In this document: in pieces, positions 1 through 8,619 of the stretch
Numbering within the stretch: the stretch's first letter is position 1
Layout: each line of letters begins with the position of its first letter
Assembly: GCA_001880285.1 (NCBI GenBank)
Contig: CP016269.1
Span: 434,001-498,000 of the forward strand
Direction: 5' to 3'
Source of the DNA: Flavobacteriaceae bacterium UJ101
GTDB taxonomy: Bacteria > Bacteroidota > Bacteroidia > Flavobacteriales > UJ101
DNA length: 64,000 bases
Notes under the pieces: model-generated
Database searches by the model: none
What the model was told of the DNA's origin: nothing
What the model saw: only the letters and a program-made list of their open reading frames with translations
Made by a program: the position numbers and the translations under genes

Positions 1-1999
1 CTACCAAATGAGGTCTCTCATAAAATTGATAATAAGCATCCACGTAGCCAACTGGAATATTCGGTAATGCTTCTTTTACTTTACGAACATAACCCAATAA
101 TTCTTCTTCCGATAATTCTTCACGAAGCAAAACTTCATTTCCTACCACCGCAATGTCTACATATCTTTTTTTAGCCAATTGAATTAACTTACTAATTTCT
201 TTTTCATTTTGAGCTTTATCAGCTCCTATCCAAGCACCTACCATTGTTTTTAAGCGTCTTCCTTTAGCTACTTCTGGAATCAGTTCATTACCATCTGTAC
301 ACGAAAATGATCGGATCCATTTTGTATACGGAGCAATTACGTCCATACGCTGTTGTATTTGCTCTTTTGACAATTGATCTCCTATATTTTGGCCTTCTAA
401 ATAAGGACTAAAACATAAACCATGTAATCCTTTATTTAAAGTTGTAGAGAATATCGTTTTAATCTCTTCTGTAGATTTTGACGAAAAATCTATATCTGTA
501 GAAGTATCGATTGATAGATCGGATGCTAATAACGAAGCTAACTTATCTGTTTGATAATAAGAAGAACTAATCGGTTTTCTCTTACGCCGATCTAATTCCT
601 TTCTAATTTCTCCTGCTCGTTTTTCATCAATATCGTAATTCCACATTATATATATAGCAGCTAAAGTTCCAAGAATAGGAATTATTGTATAAAATACTCT
701 CAAACCTGTAATAGCAAATTCTGTTTGTACTTCTGCATTAGAATCATAACCTACAGCAGCCATTAATAAGCCACTTAAACCTCCAGCAATCGCAGCTCCA
801 AGCTTTACCATCCACCAATAAATAGCTCCAAATATTCCTTCTCTACGCTGATGAGTATTTAATTCATCTAAATCACAAACATCACTCGTCATTGACATCA
901 TTACTGTAAAAAGTCCTCCTATTCCAAATGAAACAAATGGTAATGCAAATAAAAACATATAGGGTTTACCAGGTATAAATAAAAACCAAAATAAAACATA
1001 TCCTATTAATGAAATAGCTTGAGTTATAATAAAAGTTTTCTTTTTCCCTAATTTATTAGCCATATAAGTGACAATAGGAATTACAAGAAATGTTGTAATT
1101 AATGCTCCTACACTTCCATGTAATGTTGGCCAAATTCCTGCTGCTTCCGCACTTCCATTAAACAAATAATGTACAATAATGTAAAAAGTAAATAACATTA
1201 CTAAATTATAAGCATTAAACGTAAAGAAGGTTGAAAAACATAACATCCTAAATTGCTTTATACTAAATGCTATCTTAGCTCCTTCTATAATATCTTTTAA
1301 ACTATTTATTATATTAGTCAAAGAGATATCTGCATAATCTTCTTCATCTAGTGTAGATTTACTTTTTATAAAAATTGCTGGAATAATACCTAATAACCCG
1401 CAAAAAACACCTAACCAAATAGCCATTTCACGAACTGCTGCATCTGGTGCACTAAACCAATTCGGATCATAAATAATAACCCAAAACCATGGTACAATTA
1501 CCCATGCCCACTGTCCAATCCATTGTGAAATTGCCATAATATTGGTACGTTCATGAAAGTCATCACTCATTTCATAGCCCATAGCAACAAATGGAACACC
1601 AAATATGGTAAGCCCTAAATAAAATACAAAAGACCACAACATAAAGTAAGTAAAATTGTAATATAGGTCATTACTCGCATGCAATTGCCACATAAAGATA
1701 TAAGAAATAGCAAGTACAATAGCCCCTATAAAAACATATTGTCTCCGTCTTCCCCATTTGGATTTAGTATTATCCGAAATAAAACCCATTATAGGATCTG
1801 TAATCGAATCAAATAATTTAGGTAATAAATATATAAATATGAGCATCCAAGGTGGAAACCCTAAACCTTCAATCAAAACAACCATAAATACTCCAAGAGC
1901 AGCAGGAAACATTTGATTTGCTAACATTCCTAAACCAAAAGCAACCTTCTGATACATAGGGATTTTTTCTTTTATTTGAGTTACAGCAGTATTTGACAT
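1..1999 (-). CDS. GPH-family sugar transporter fused to a GH17 glucanase domain (partial; C-terminus lies beyond the left edge)
   Basis: One open frame runs without a stop from the ATG at 1999 to base 1. Residues 1-450 look like a 12-helix transporter of the glycoside-pentoside-hexuronide (GPH, MFS_2) type, with the early signature DSITDPIMGFISDNT and SKWGRRR. After the last helix comes a very basic linker (RKELDRRKRK, about residues 457-466), so by the positive-inside rule the C-terminus should be cytosolic. From about residue 520 the frame reads as GH17: GLCFSPYLEGQ, then the acid/base motif VVGNE with Glu at residue 622. The nucleophile Glu would lie off the window. It is the last readable gene of an operon with the GH30 and GH17 genes (gaps 18 and 5 bp). 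Seen: the fusion in one frame. Inferred: import of beta-1,3-gluco-oligosaccharides with cytosolic trimming at the membrane. Confidence 0.85.
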   Translation of the reverse strand, partial: MSNTAVTQIKEKIPMYQKVAFGLGMLANQMFPAALGVFMVVLIEGLGFPPWMLIFIYLLPKLFDSITDPIMGFISDNTKSKWGRRRQYVFIGAIVLAISYIFMWQLHASNDLYYNFTYFMLWSFVFYLGLTIFGVPFVAMGYEMSDDFHERTNIMAISQWIGQWAWVIVPWFWVIIYDPNWFSAPDAAVREMAIWLGVFCGLLGIIPAIFIKSKSTLDEEDYADISLTNIINSLKDIIEGAKIAFSIKQFRMLCFSTFFTFNAYNLVMLFTFYIIVHYLFNGSAEAAGIWPTLHGSVGALITTFLVIPIVTYMANKLGKKKTFIITQAISLIGYVLFWFLFIPGKPYMFLFALPFVSFGIGGLFTVMMSMTSDVCDLDELNTHQRREGIFGAIYWWMVKLGAAIAGGLSGLLMAAVGYDSNAEVQTEFAITGLRVFYTIIPILGTLAAIYIMWNYDIDEKRAGEIRKELDRRKRKPISSSYYQTDKLASLLASDLSIDTSTDIDFSSKSTEEIKTIFSTTLNKGLHGLCFSPYLEGQNIGDQLSKEQIQQRMDVIAPYTKWIRSFSCTDGNELIPEVAKGRRLKTMVGAWIGADKAQNEKEISKLIQLAKKRYVDIAVVGNEVLLREELSEEELLGYVRKVKEALPNIPVGYVDAYYQFYERPHLV

Positions 2000-2017
2000 A
2001 TTTTTTCTTTTAATTAG

Positions 2018-3517
2018 TTAAACATTTTCAATCAATATCGTTTGAATGGCTTCTTTATTTATTGTAATTATCTTACTTTTATTTCCAAAAGAAAGTTTAA
2101 GATTTTTCACTTCTTTAGTCGGGTTAAATAATATTAAAGCTACATTCCCATCTGGATTTTTAGCTGCTGTTGCCATCAAATCTTGATCTTCTAATTCAAA
2201 TCCTATTCGAACCGCTCCTGGACGAATAAATTTGCTAAAATGACTTAGAGTATAATAAAGTGGTGTAAAATACACCTCATCTTGATCTGGATCTACAATT
2301 ACAGGAGCTACGCACCAGTTTTTAAACCAATTGGGTCCTCCTTGTCTATCTAAAACCATATTCCAATCAACCCATCCGTCAACCCAATTGTTGAGACAAC
2401 CTATAATATCTCTGGCATAACGGTAAACAGGAACATATTTTGGATGCCAATGTTTTTGATCTTCTGGAGCCCAATCCCAACCCCAATCGGTTGCTTCTTT
2501 TGACCAATACCAAGCATCATCTCTCCATTTTGGTACTTCTGCATCTACACAAGCTTCGGTTTGAATTAAATATTTATTGGGCGCTTTATTGTGTGCATAT
2601 TGTAACGCTTCTGGAAAATATTCGTAGGTACTTTCATACCAGTGAATGGCTGTTCCATCATAATATTTTGATGAAGCTTCATCTTGATACATCACATCAA
2701 CCCACTCTTTTAAGCCCTCACGGTTTTGATCATATCCCAAAATTTTAACATCACCTTTTCCATCAGCCTCTAATTTTGGCCCCAAATGATTTTGCACAAA
2801 ATTTGTCATCTCTTCTGGAGAATAGTGCATACTTTCCCAGTTATTACCATTTCCATGAGGTTCATTTTCAACCGTAATTCCCCAAATATCAATTCCTTCT
2901 GCTTTATATGCTTCTAAATACTTTGAAAAAAACAAGGCCCAAGTATCATAATATTCAGGTAATAATTTTCCTCCAACCCAATCTTTATTATCTTTCATCC
3001 AAGGTGGTGAAGTCCATGGTGATGATATAATTTTAAATCCATCTTTAGAAACCGTCATGGCTTCTTTTATCATAGGAATAATATCATTTCTATCTTCTTC
3101 TATTGAAAAGTGTTTCAATTCCTTATCATCTGGAACGGGTGCATAGGAATAATTTTTCAAAGAGAAATCACATGAATTAATATGCGTTCGTGTTAAAGAA
3201 TATCGAGCACCTGTTTCACCAAAATAGGCTTCTATAATTTTTTCTCGGTTTTCTTTACCTAAACGATTAACAAGATAAGCTGAAGATTCTGTGAAAGATC
3301 CTCCAAAACCTATGATTGTTTGAAATTCTTTTTCAGGAAGAATTTTTATCTTCGTAGATTCAACATCATCTGAAAATGTTGTCAATTTTGTTAATTTATT
3401 TCCTTCTGCAGAAGTTTCATAAACTTCAACATCTAATAAGGTTTCTTTTTCTTTGTTACAACTCATGGTTATTAAGAATAGAGTAAAAATTAAATAGCAG
3501 TAAGTACGTGATTTCAT
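2018..3517 (-). CDS. GH30 family lipoprotein, probable beta-1,6-glucanase/glucosidase
   Basis: The 499-residue protein starts with a lipoprotein signal (ITMSC, Cys20) followed by NKEKE. The GH30 fold shows in IIGFGGSFTESSAYL near residue 68, the acid/base motif VENEPHG (Glu219) and the nucleophile motif IQTEACVD (Glu321), with a C-terminal beta-domain after about residue 430. Length and motif spacing fit GH30 subfamilies acting on beta-1,6-glucosidic bonds or glucosylceramide. Next to two GH17 domains and GH16 laminarinases, removal of the beta-1,6 side chains of laminarin is the most likely job. It sits 5 bp after the GH17 gene and 18 bp before the transporter fusion, so the three are almost surely co-transcribed. 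Whether it faces the periplasm or the cell surface is not decided by the sequence. Confidence 0.9.
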   Translation of the reverse strand: MKSRTYCYLIFTLFLITMSCNKEKETLLDVEVYETSAEGNKLTKLTTFSDDVESTKIKILPEKEFQTIIGFGGSFTESSAYLVNRLGKENREKIIEAYFGETGARYSLTRTHINSCDFSLKNYSYAPVPDDKELKHFSIEEDRNDIIPMIKEAMTVSKDGFKIISSPWTSPPWMKDNKDWVGGKLLPEYYDTWALFFSKYLEAYKAEGIDIWGITVENEPHGNGNNWESMHYSPEEMTNFVQNHLGPKLEADGKGDVKILGYDQNREGLKEWVDVMYQDEASSKYYDGTAIHWYESTYEYFPEALQYAHNKAPNKYLIQTEACVDAEVPKWRDDAWYWSKEATDWGWDWAPEDQKHWHPKYVPVYRYARDIIGCLNNWVDGWVDWNMVLDRQGGPNWFKNWCVAPVIVDPDQDEVYFTPLYYTLSHFSKFIRPGAVRIGFELEDQDLMATAAKNPDGNVALILFNPTKEVKNLKLSFGNKSKIITINKEAIQTILIENV

Positions 3518-3522
3518 AATTG

Positions 3523-4779
3523 TTATTTTTGAGGTGGTATCAATACATCTATGAGTAATGATTCTTTATCTCCATTATATGTTTTAACTATTGGTTTTCC
3601 ATTTCGTGTTAATCCTTTAAAGACACCTTTATCAACTAATTCCCATAAAGCATATTTAGCTTTTCCATCAAGCGTAAAGAGTCCAAAATGATTTTCAGAA
3701 CCTCCTGGGTTTTTAGCGTCTTTCCATATTTCATCAAATGCTTCAAAATAAAAGCATGCTATATTATTCTTATCCGTCCACTCACGAATGTAGTGGTAAT
3801 ACAATCCCTCTTTATATTCATCGGTTGCTTTAGATCCATTTGCTCCATAAAATCCATTTGAAAAACTCGCCCATCCTGTTTCTCCAATATGAATGGGCTT
3901 TTCAATACCCAAACTTTTAATATACTGAGCTGTTGATTCATATTGCTTTTTAGCATACTCCACTGCTCTTTTCATTGATTGATCAATTTTGTTTATGCTT
4001 GAATGGTTTTTATCCTCTTCAAAAACACCCCAAAATTGTGGATTATAATGCGTATCATGCATAGGATAGGTATGCAAGGATACATAATCAACTGCTTGAA
4101 TTAATTTTTTCAAATCTTCGATATGATACTCTGAATCACCACCACCCCATGAGGCAAAATTATCGGAGCTGGTTATCCAAAGTTCTTTTGGTAATTTATT
4201 TTCTTTCTTTAAATTTTGAAGATATTCTACCCATTTTAAAATTACCCAAGGTTGAACATAATAACTTGTAGCCCATTTTACCATTGCTTCATTTCCTACA
4301 GCTATAATTTTAACAATATCAGGGTATTGATTCGCTAAGCTTACTGCTCTTTCAATCTCCTCTCCATTTTGCTCACTTTCAGCATAATGATCTGGAGGAT
4401 AATTGGTCCAAGCATTTTTACAATCAATCCAAGCCCCCAACATTACATACATTTCAAAGCTTTCATTTTCGCTTTTTAACTCTTTTATGGCTTTTAACAA
4501 ATTGGAAGCCTGATCTAACTGAACATTATAGGTTCTTACTATTTTAATCCCCATTGCATGAAGAATCTTCATATCTTCTTTCAATTCTTCAATAGTAGGT
4601 TGAAAACCACGAGAAATTTTTCGATAACCTCCATATGAAATAGCTAAATAATTAGGGTTTCCTAAAATATCTTCAGCTGTTACATTTATTTTATTCTTCG
4701 TAATAATTTCTTTTTTCTTATTCATATAACAGTTATTTAATAAGGCTGTTGCTATAATCAATTTTATTATTAACTTCAT
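3523..4779 (-). CDS. GH17 family beta-1,3-glucanase, exported
   Basis: A 418-residue protein with a short hydrophobic N-terminus ending LLNNC. That is a poor lipobox (Asn before Cys16), so it may be a lipoprotein or a simple periplasmic protein. The GH17 TIM barrel is complete: AISYGGYRK at residue 47, the acid/base motif VGNE (Glu164) and the nucleophile motif IGETGW (Glu300). GH17 enzymes of Bacteroidota act on beta-1,3-glucan chains, often with exo- or oligosaccharide preference. It is the first gene of a three-gene operon (GH17, GH30, transporter-GH17), 137 bp downstream of the phosphorylase gene. A second GH17 domain is fused to the transporter in the same operon, so the family is present on what are predicted to be both sides of the inner membrane. 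Confidence 0.9.
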   Translation of the reverse strand: MKLIIKLIIATALLNNCYMNKKKEIITKNKINVTAEDILGNPNYLAISYGGYRKISRGFQPTIEELKEDMKILHAMGIKIVRTYNVQLDQASNLLKAIKELKSENESFEMYVMLGAWIDCKNAWTNYPPDHYAESEQNGEEIERAVSLANQYPDIVKIIAVGNEAMVKWATSYYVQPWVILKWVEYLQNLKKENKLPKELWITSSDNFASWGGGDSEYHIEDLKKLIQAVDYVSLHTYPMHDTHYNPQFWGVFEEDKNHSSINKIDQSMKRAVEYAKKQYESTAQYIKSLGIEKPIHIGETGWASFSNGFYGANGSKATDEYKEGLYYHYIREWTDKNNIACFYFEAFDEIWKDAKNPGGSENHFGLFTLDGKAKYALWELVDKGVFKGLTRNGKPIVKTYNGDKESLLIDVLIPPQK

Positions 4780-4794
4780 TTTATTTCAATTAGA

Positions 4795-4812
4795 TACTTA
4801 TTACAATATTGA
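4795..4812 (-). promoter_or_regulatory. 18-bp element shared with the phosphorylase gene upstream region
   Basis: On the plus strand the bases read TACTTATTACAATATTGA, 16 bp upstream of the GH17 start. The same 18-mer with one difference occurs at 8447-8464 upstream of the phosphorylase gene. It is too close to the ATG to be a -33 element here. A regulator site or a shared leader element is the inference. A palindrome, TACTT-GCC-AAGTA, lies nearby at about 4831-4843. Confidence 0.45.
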
Positions 4813-4889
4813 ATAAATTCACATAAATATATACTTGCCAAGTACAACTATTATACACTTTTCAGTATATAATAGCTGTAAATTGATAT

Positions 4890-4910
4890 TTAGCCCCTAA
4901 TTAGCCCCTA
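4890..4910. repeat. Tandem TTAGCCCCTA repeat between phosphorylase and GH17 genes
   Basis: TTAGCCCCTA occurs at 4890-4899 and 4901-4910, an 11-bp period (about one helical turn). It is a GC-rich patch in an AT-rich gap, just after the phosphorylase stop and 111-131 bp upstream of the GH17 start. It could be a protein-binding site. The function is unknown. Confidence 0.4.
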
Positions 4911-4916
4911 CCTACA

Positions 4917-7900
4917 TTATTTCAAATGTGTTTCTTTTATATTCACAACAATCTCAATAATTTTTCCTGTTCGATCAAAGAGTTCTTTACTCATTTTATT
5001 ATCTAAACTTAATTGATCAAATTCTATTTTCTCTCCTCCGTTTAGAAGAATTTGCACACGATCATCACTTGAAATTTTATATACAATTGGAACTTGACAA
5101 TATGTAAATCCAAGTGATTTTTCATTAAGGTTTATTGTTTTTTGTTTTCCATTTACCTCAACATAATTAAAAACACTTGATTCTGTTAAAAATTCATCTT
5201 TTCTTAATAAACAAGGGTTGAAATATAACTTACCTTGTTTTACAAAAACACCCAGTTCCCCAAATCTAGAAATCACATCTTCTTTTACCTGACCTGTCAT
5301 TCCAGGTTGTTGTGCTCCTTTTGTAGCTGGTGTATGGGAATATGGATCAGTAGGAAAAGCTCCATACAATGTAGGTGACTTATGAACGCCTATTCCTTCA
5401 TTAATCTCATAATAGTGTTCTAATAATCTACCCATAACCTCTGCTGATGCTTCTTTTTCAATAGCATCTAAACAACATTCTTGCACTGCTAACTGTAATT
5501 TAGAAACCATGTGCCAGTAAATACTTCCTAATCCTTCATATCCAAAGAAAGTCCCAGAACGACCCGTAAAGGCTTTATGATTGAATACTTCTTCAAAAAT
5601 AGTTAATATTAGATCTTGATCTTTTGTTACCGATTCTGCATAATCTGAATTGGATAATTGACCTAATACCTCTTTTACATTATTAGAATTTTTAAAGTTT
5701 CCATTAAAATGATAGGTTCCTTTTACACTTTTTTCAACAATTTGGGTGTTACCTTCTTCTATCATTTTTTTAAGTAACGTTGATTTTTCTATCGATGCCT
5801 TTGGTATATTATTTCGATCAAAGAATCCATTAATATTCTTATTAGGGTATAATATGTAACTATATTGATCATCACGGAAAAGTGCACTATCTTTCATCCC
5901 ATCTAATACAGCTAAGGCTTCTTCTGGCTTTAAATAACCTGAACTCAAGACAGCTACTTGTCCTTCTAACATTTCATCTAAATAAGAAATAGAAACTTCT
6001 TTTTCATTTTCTACTGTCATTAAGTTATAAGCATGGAACATATTATCTTCGCGTTGATTTGCTTTAATGGAATGATCGATAAAGGCTAAACCTAAATCTA
6101 CAAATCGACGTAAACCATTGAATGAAATCGTGCGTTTCTTTCCCCAAAAGGCTTGTTCGTATACATGTTCTCTGAATTCATTCGCTACTTCTCCTAAATT
6201 ATCTAAGACCATTTTACGATCTTCGTCATTAATTTTTCCTTCTAATAGATGTTGATTATCCTCTAATATTTGACGTACTTGTTTATAAAAATCAACTACT
6301 TCATTCGAAACCTTCACACCTTCTAAATCCGTTTTGCTTAATACTTCTTTAAAGAATTGCAAAAAACGACGTAAATAATACAATGTAACCATTGAAACCC
6401 CGTTTCCTACTAAAGCATTGTTCGCATCATTCCATTCAGGACGTTGCGTATTCATCCAAATTCCTCCTTCAGGAATGAAATTAGACATCTTAGCTAATGT
6501 GGTTGCTAATATTTTTTCAATAAAGTTTACTTGAACCAATTCATCATTCTCATCTCTCAGTAAAGCTCCATCTGCTCCTATTTTACTACGTAATGCTCGA
6601 ATTTTTTCATCTAAACCTAAATCAAAATCTATCGTATCTTTTGGATTGTTAACAATATCTTGGTACGGCTTAATTTTATAAGGAACATTAGCGTAAACAA
6701 AGAATTCTTTATCAAAATATTCTTCTAATTTACCTGGTTTATGTTTTTCTAAAAATTCTAAAAATTTAAGTAAATAAATAATTTGATGATCGCCCCAATA
6801 CCCAATATATGACCAAGGATCATCAGGTTCAATAGTTTCCCAATCAAAACCATCTTTGGTCACACGATATGGGTTGTAACCATCAAAAGTAGAAGCGTTT
6901 AAAAATTTACACATCATACTTTCCATAAACTCTGGAAATGAATGAGCTAAAGCCTCCCAATTTTGGAAGATATCACGCCAATTCCCTTCATAATCTAGAA
7001 TTTTAGAGCCATCTATTTCACTTCGAGTATTAATCGAAAATTTGTTCCAAGGTCTACTAGGATCTCCATGTCTTCGACTAAAGCGTAGTGGAAGGTATTC
7101 CATAGAAAGTCTTGAAAAGTTTGCATCTTCATGTTCGTATGCTAATTCTTTTAATTGTACCAATGTAAACGCTTCTGGTAATTTCTCTAGTTCGGTCTGA
7201 ACTTTTTGATAAACGGTTACATTCGCTTTTCTAAGATATTCACTAAAATCCCACTTTTCAATTTGGTAATTATAATCAAATATTCCTCCTCGCATAATAT
7301 TAAACAAGGTATTTGAAAAATGGCGTGTATCACGTAAATCATCTGCAGTAGACTGTAATGCATCAGCTGAAGCATTTAACGTAATTAAACGTTGTGTTCC
7401 ATCTTCAATCTTCTGATTTACGGTATCGTATAATGTTTTATCATTTTTAATTCTTTCAGTCAATGCTGCTACATCTGAATGATCTTTATTAACATCCGCT
7501 ACAAACATCCATTCTTTTTCAGCATTTGACTTAAGATTTATTTTCTCATGAACAAAATAAGCTCCTTTTTCAGCTTTTATATCCGTTTCTTCTTGTACTT
7601 TTTCTCCTTCTCTATAACGGCCTAATTGTCTTGATGACAGAAGATAAGTTGGGTTTTCTAAGCCTAATGACCAAACTACATTGGCTTTCAAAGCTTCACT
7701 TGGTTCTGCTTTATCTACAATAATAGCACTTAAAGCAAAAACACCTAATCCGGAAGACAGATCTAATTCGCTTCTTTTATAGGCATCTACTAAATTACTT
7801 GCTCGATTCTGTAAATCACTACCTACACCACTTGGTATTATATTTTGAATACCATCCAATACTAAAATTTCAACCTCTTGTTGATTATGATTTATTAACT

Positions 7901-8369
7901 TTGATTTTTTAACAAATCCAAAAGTATTGGTAGAGTTCCATTGATACGTAAAAGTAAGCTCTAAACTATGATTAATTTCTTCAAAAAGAATTTTATTCCC
8001 GTATGCATTTTTATAAAGGTTTCGGGTAATCTTATATTTTCCTGAGAATCTTTCAGAAAAAGGTTCCCAACTATATTTCTTACCTTCTTTTTCTACCCAA
8101 AAAATCGATTTACTTCCTGTAATATCGGCTGACTCTGTAATTTTATCATCTGTATAATAAGGGAATAATGCATATTCTGCATTTTTCCTCCCAGCGGTTA
8201 GTCCTCCATTACTAGAAATAAACATCCAATGATTCGAATCACTTACTATGCTCATAAAGAATGGTCGCATAGCATCACTGTTTGCGATTTTATAATAGGT
8301 TTCGTTTTCTTTTATAACCTTTTCTAATCTCTCACCTTTTGTTTTTTCTTCTTTTAATTGATCAATCAT
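4917..8369 (-). CDS. Cytosolic beta-1,3-oligoglucan phosphorylase, GH149-like
   Basis: The 1150-residue protein has no signal peptide or membrane segment, so it should be cytosolic. It resembles the GH94/GH149 phosphorylases: an N-terminal beta-sandwich (about 1-320), a linker, an (alpha/alpha)6 barrel with RPWNKFSIN, GNWRDIFQNWEAL and the probable general acid in RPEWNDANNAL (Asp648), and a C-terminal beta-domain. Disaccharide-specific GH94 enzymes are usually about 800-900 residues. The extra length and the laminarin context favour GH149, a family founded on Euglena and bacterial beta-1,3-glucan phosphorylases. The reaction would release glucose-1-phosphate from imported beta-1,3-gluco-oligosaccharides, sparing ATP. 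It appears to be a single-gene unit, with a hairpin upstream and 137 bp to the next gene. Alternatives are a GH94 or an unclassified phosphorylase. Confidence 0.78.
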   Translation of the reverse strand: MIDQLKEEKTKGERLEKVIKENETYYKIANSDAMRPFFMSIVSDSNHWMFISSNGGLTAGRKNAEYALFPYYTDDKITESADITGSKSIFWVEKEGKKYSWEPFSERFSGKYKITRNLYKNAYGNKILFEEINHSLELTFTYQWNSTNTFGFVKKSKLINHNQQEVEILVLDGIQNIIPSGVGSDLQNRASNLVDAYKRSELDLSSGLGVFALSAIIVDKAEPSEALKANVVWSLGLENPTYLLSSRQLGRYREGEKVQEETDIKAEKGAYFVHEKINLKSNAEKEWMFVADVNKDHSDVAALTERIKNDKTLYDTVNQKIEDGTQRLITLNASADALQSTADDLRDTRHFSNTLFNIMRGGIFDYNYQIEKWDFSEYLRKANVTVYQKVQTELEKLPEAFTLVQLKELAYEHEDANFSRLSMEYLPLRFSRRHGDPSRPWNKFSINTRSEIDGSKILDYEGNWRDIFQNWEALAHSFPEFMESMMCKFLNASTFDGYNPYRVTKDGFDWETIEPDDPWSYIGYWGDHQIIYLLKFLEFLEKHKPGKLEEYFDKEFFVYANVPYKIKPYQDIVNNPKDTIDFDLGLDEKIRALRSKIGADGALLRDENDELVQVNFIEKILATTLAKMSNFIPEGGIWMNTQRPEWNDANNALVGNGVSMVTLYYLRRFLQFFKEVLSKTDLEGVKVSNEVVDFYKQVRQILEDNQHLLEGKINDEDRKMVLDNLGEVANEFREHVYEQAFWGKKRTISFNGLRRFVDLGLAFIDHSIKANQREDNMFHAYNLMTVENEKEVSISYLDEMLEGQVAVLSSGYLKPEEALAVLDGMKDSALFRDDQYSYILYPNKNINGFFDRNNIPKASIEKSTLLKKMIEEGNTQIVEKSVKGTYHFNGNFKNSNNVKEVLGQLSNSDYAESVTKDQDLILTIFEEVFNHKAFTGRSGTFFGYEGLGSIYWHMVSKLQLAVQECCLDAIEKEASAEVMGRLLEHYYEINEGIGVHKSPTLYGAFPTDPYSHTPATKGAQQPGMTGQVKEDVISRFGELGVFVKQGKLYFNPCLLRKDEFLTESSVFNYVEVNGKQKTINLNEKSLGFTYCQVPIVYKISSDDRVQILLNGGEKIEFDQLSLDNKMSKELFDRTGKIIEIVVNIKETHLK

Positions 8370-8446
8370 TTTTTATTCTTTTCAATATTTTTATTTAAAA
8401 ATCTAATTAAAATTCTAACAAAAACATCCAAAATAGACACTTGGTG

Positions 8447-8464
8447 TACTTATTACAATTTTGA
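8447..8464 (-). promoter_or_regulatory. Shared upstream element of the phosphorylase gene, with possible promoter
   Basis: The plus strand reads TACTTATTACAATTTTGA, matching 17 of 18 bases of the element at 4795-4812. It lies 78 bp before the phosphorylase ATG. On the minus strand its TTG, followed after 20 nt by TATTTTGG, could form a -33/-7 pair (one mismatch to TAnnTTTG). An adjoining palindrome, ACAC-TTG-GTGT, lies just left of the element. Confidence 0.45.
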
Positions 8465-8515
8465 CTGTAAATCTAATAGTAAAAATTAGATTTTCAAATA
8501 GCTATCATTCCTTTT

Positions 8516-8545
8516 AAACACCGAGTTTTCAACAACTCGGTGTTT
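8516..8545. terminator. 12-bp perfect hairpin between the GH16 operon and the phosphorylase gene
   Basis: The arms AAACACCGAGTT (8516-8527) and AACTCGGTGTTT (8534-8545) pair perfectly around a 6-nt loop. The T-rich tail is on the plus side, although both flanking genes are on the minus strand. On the minus strand only the TTT of the stem follows. It is probably the end, or a 3' stabilising structure, of the upstream operon transcript. Confidence 0.6.
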
Positions 8546-8619
8546 TTATTTTTTATTTCGAATATTTTATTTTCATTTTTTTCAATCACCTATAAACGAC
8601 CATTCTTCGATCAATTATT

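Noticed and set aside
1-1999. Two separate genes, transporter and GH17, at the left edge
   Set aside because: The frame is continuous through the linker at about 590-640, with no stop and no new start with a leader.
2440-2748. Open frame of 102 codons antisense to GH30
   Set aside because: It is a shadow of the GH30 gene: no signal, no family motif, and composition dictated by the other strand. The same applies to antisense frames within the M4, S8, SusC and uvrC genes.
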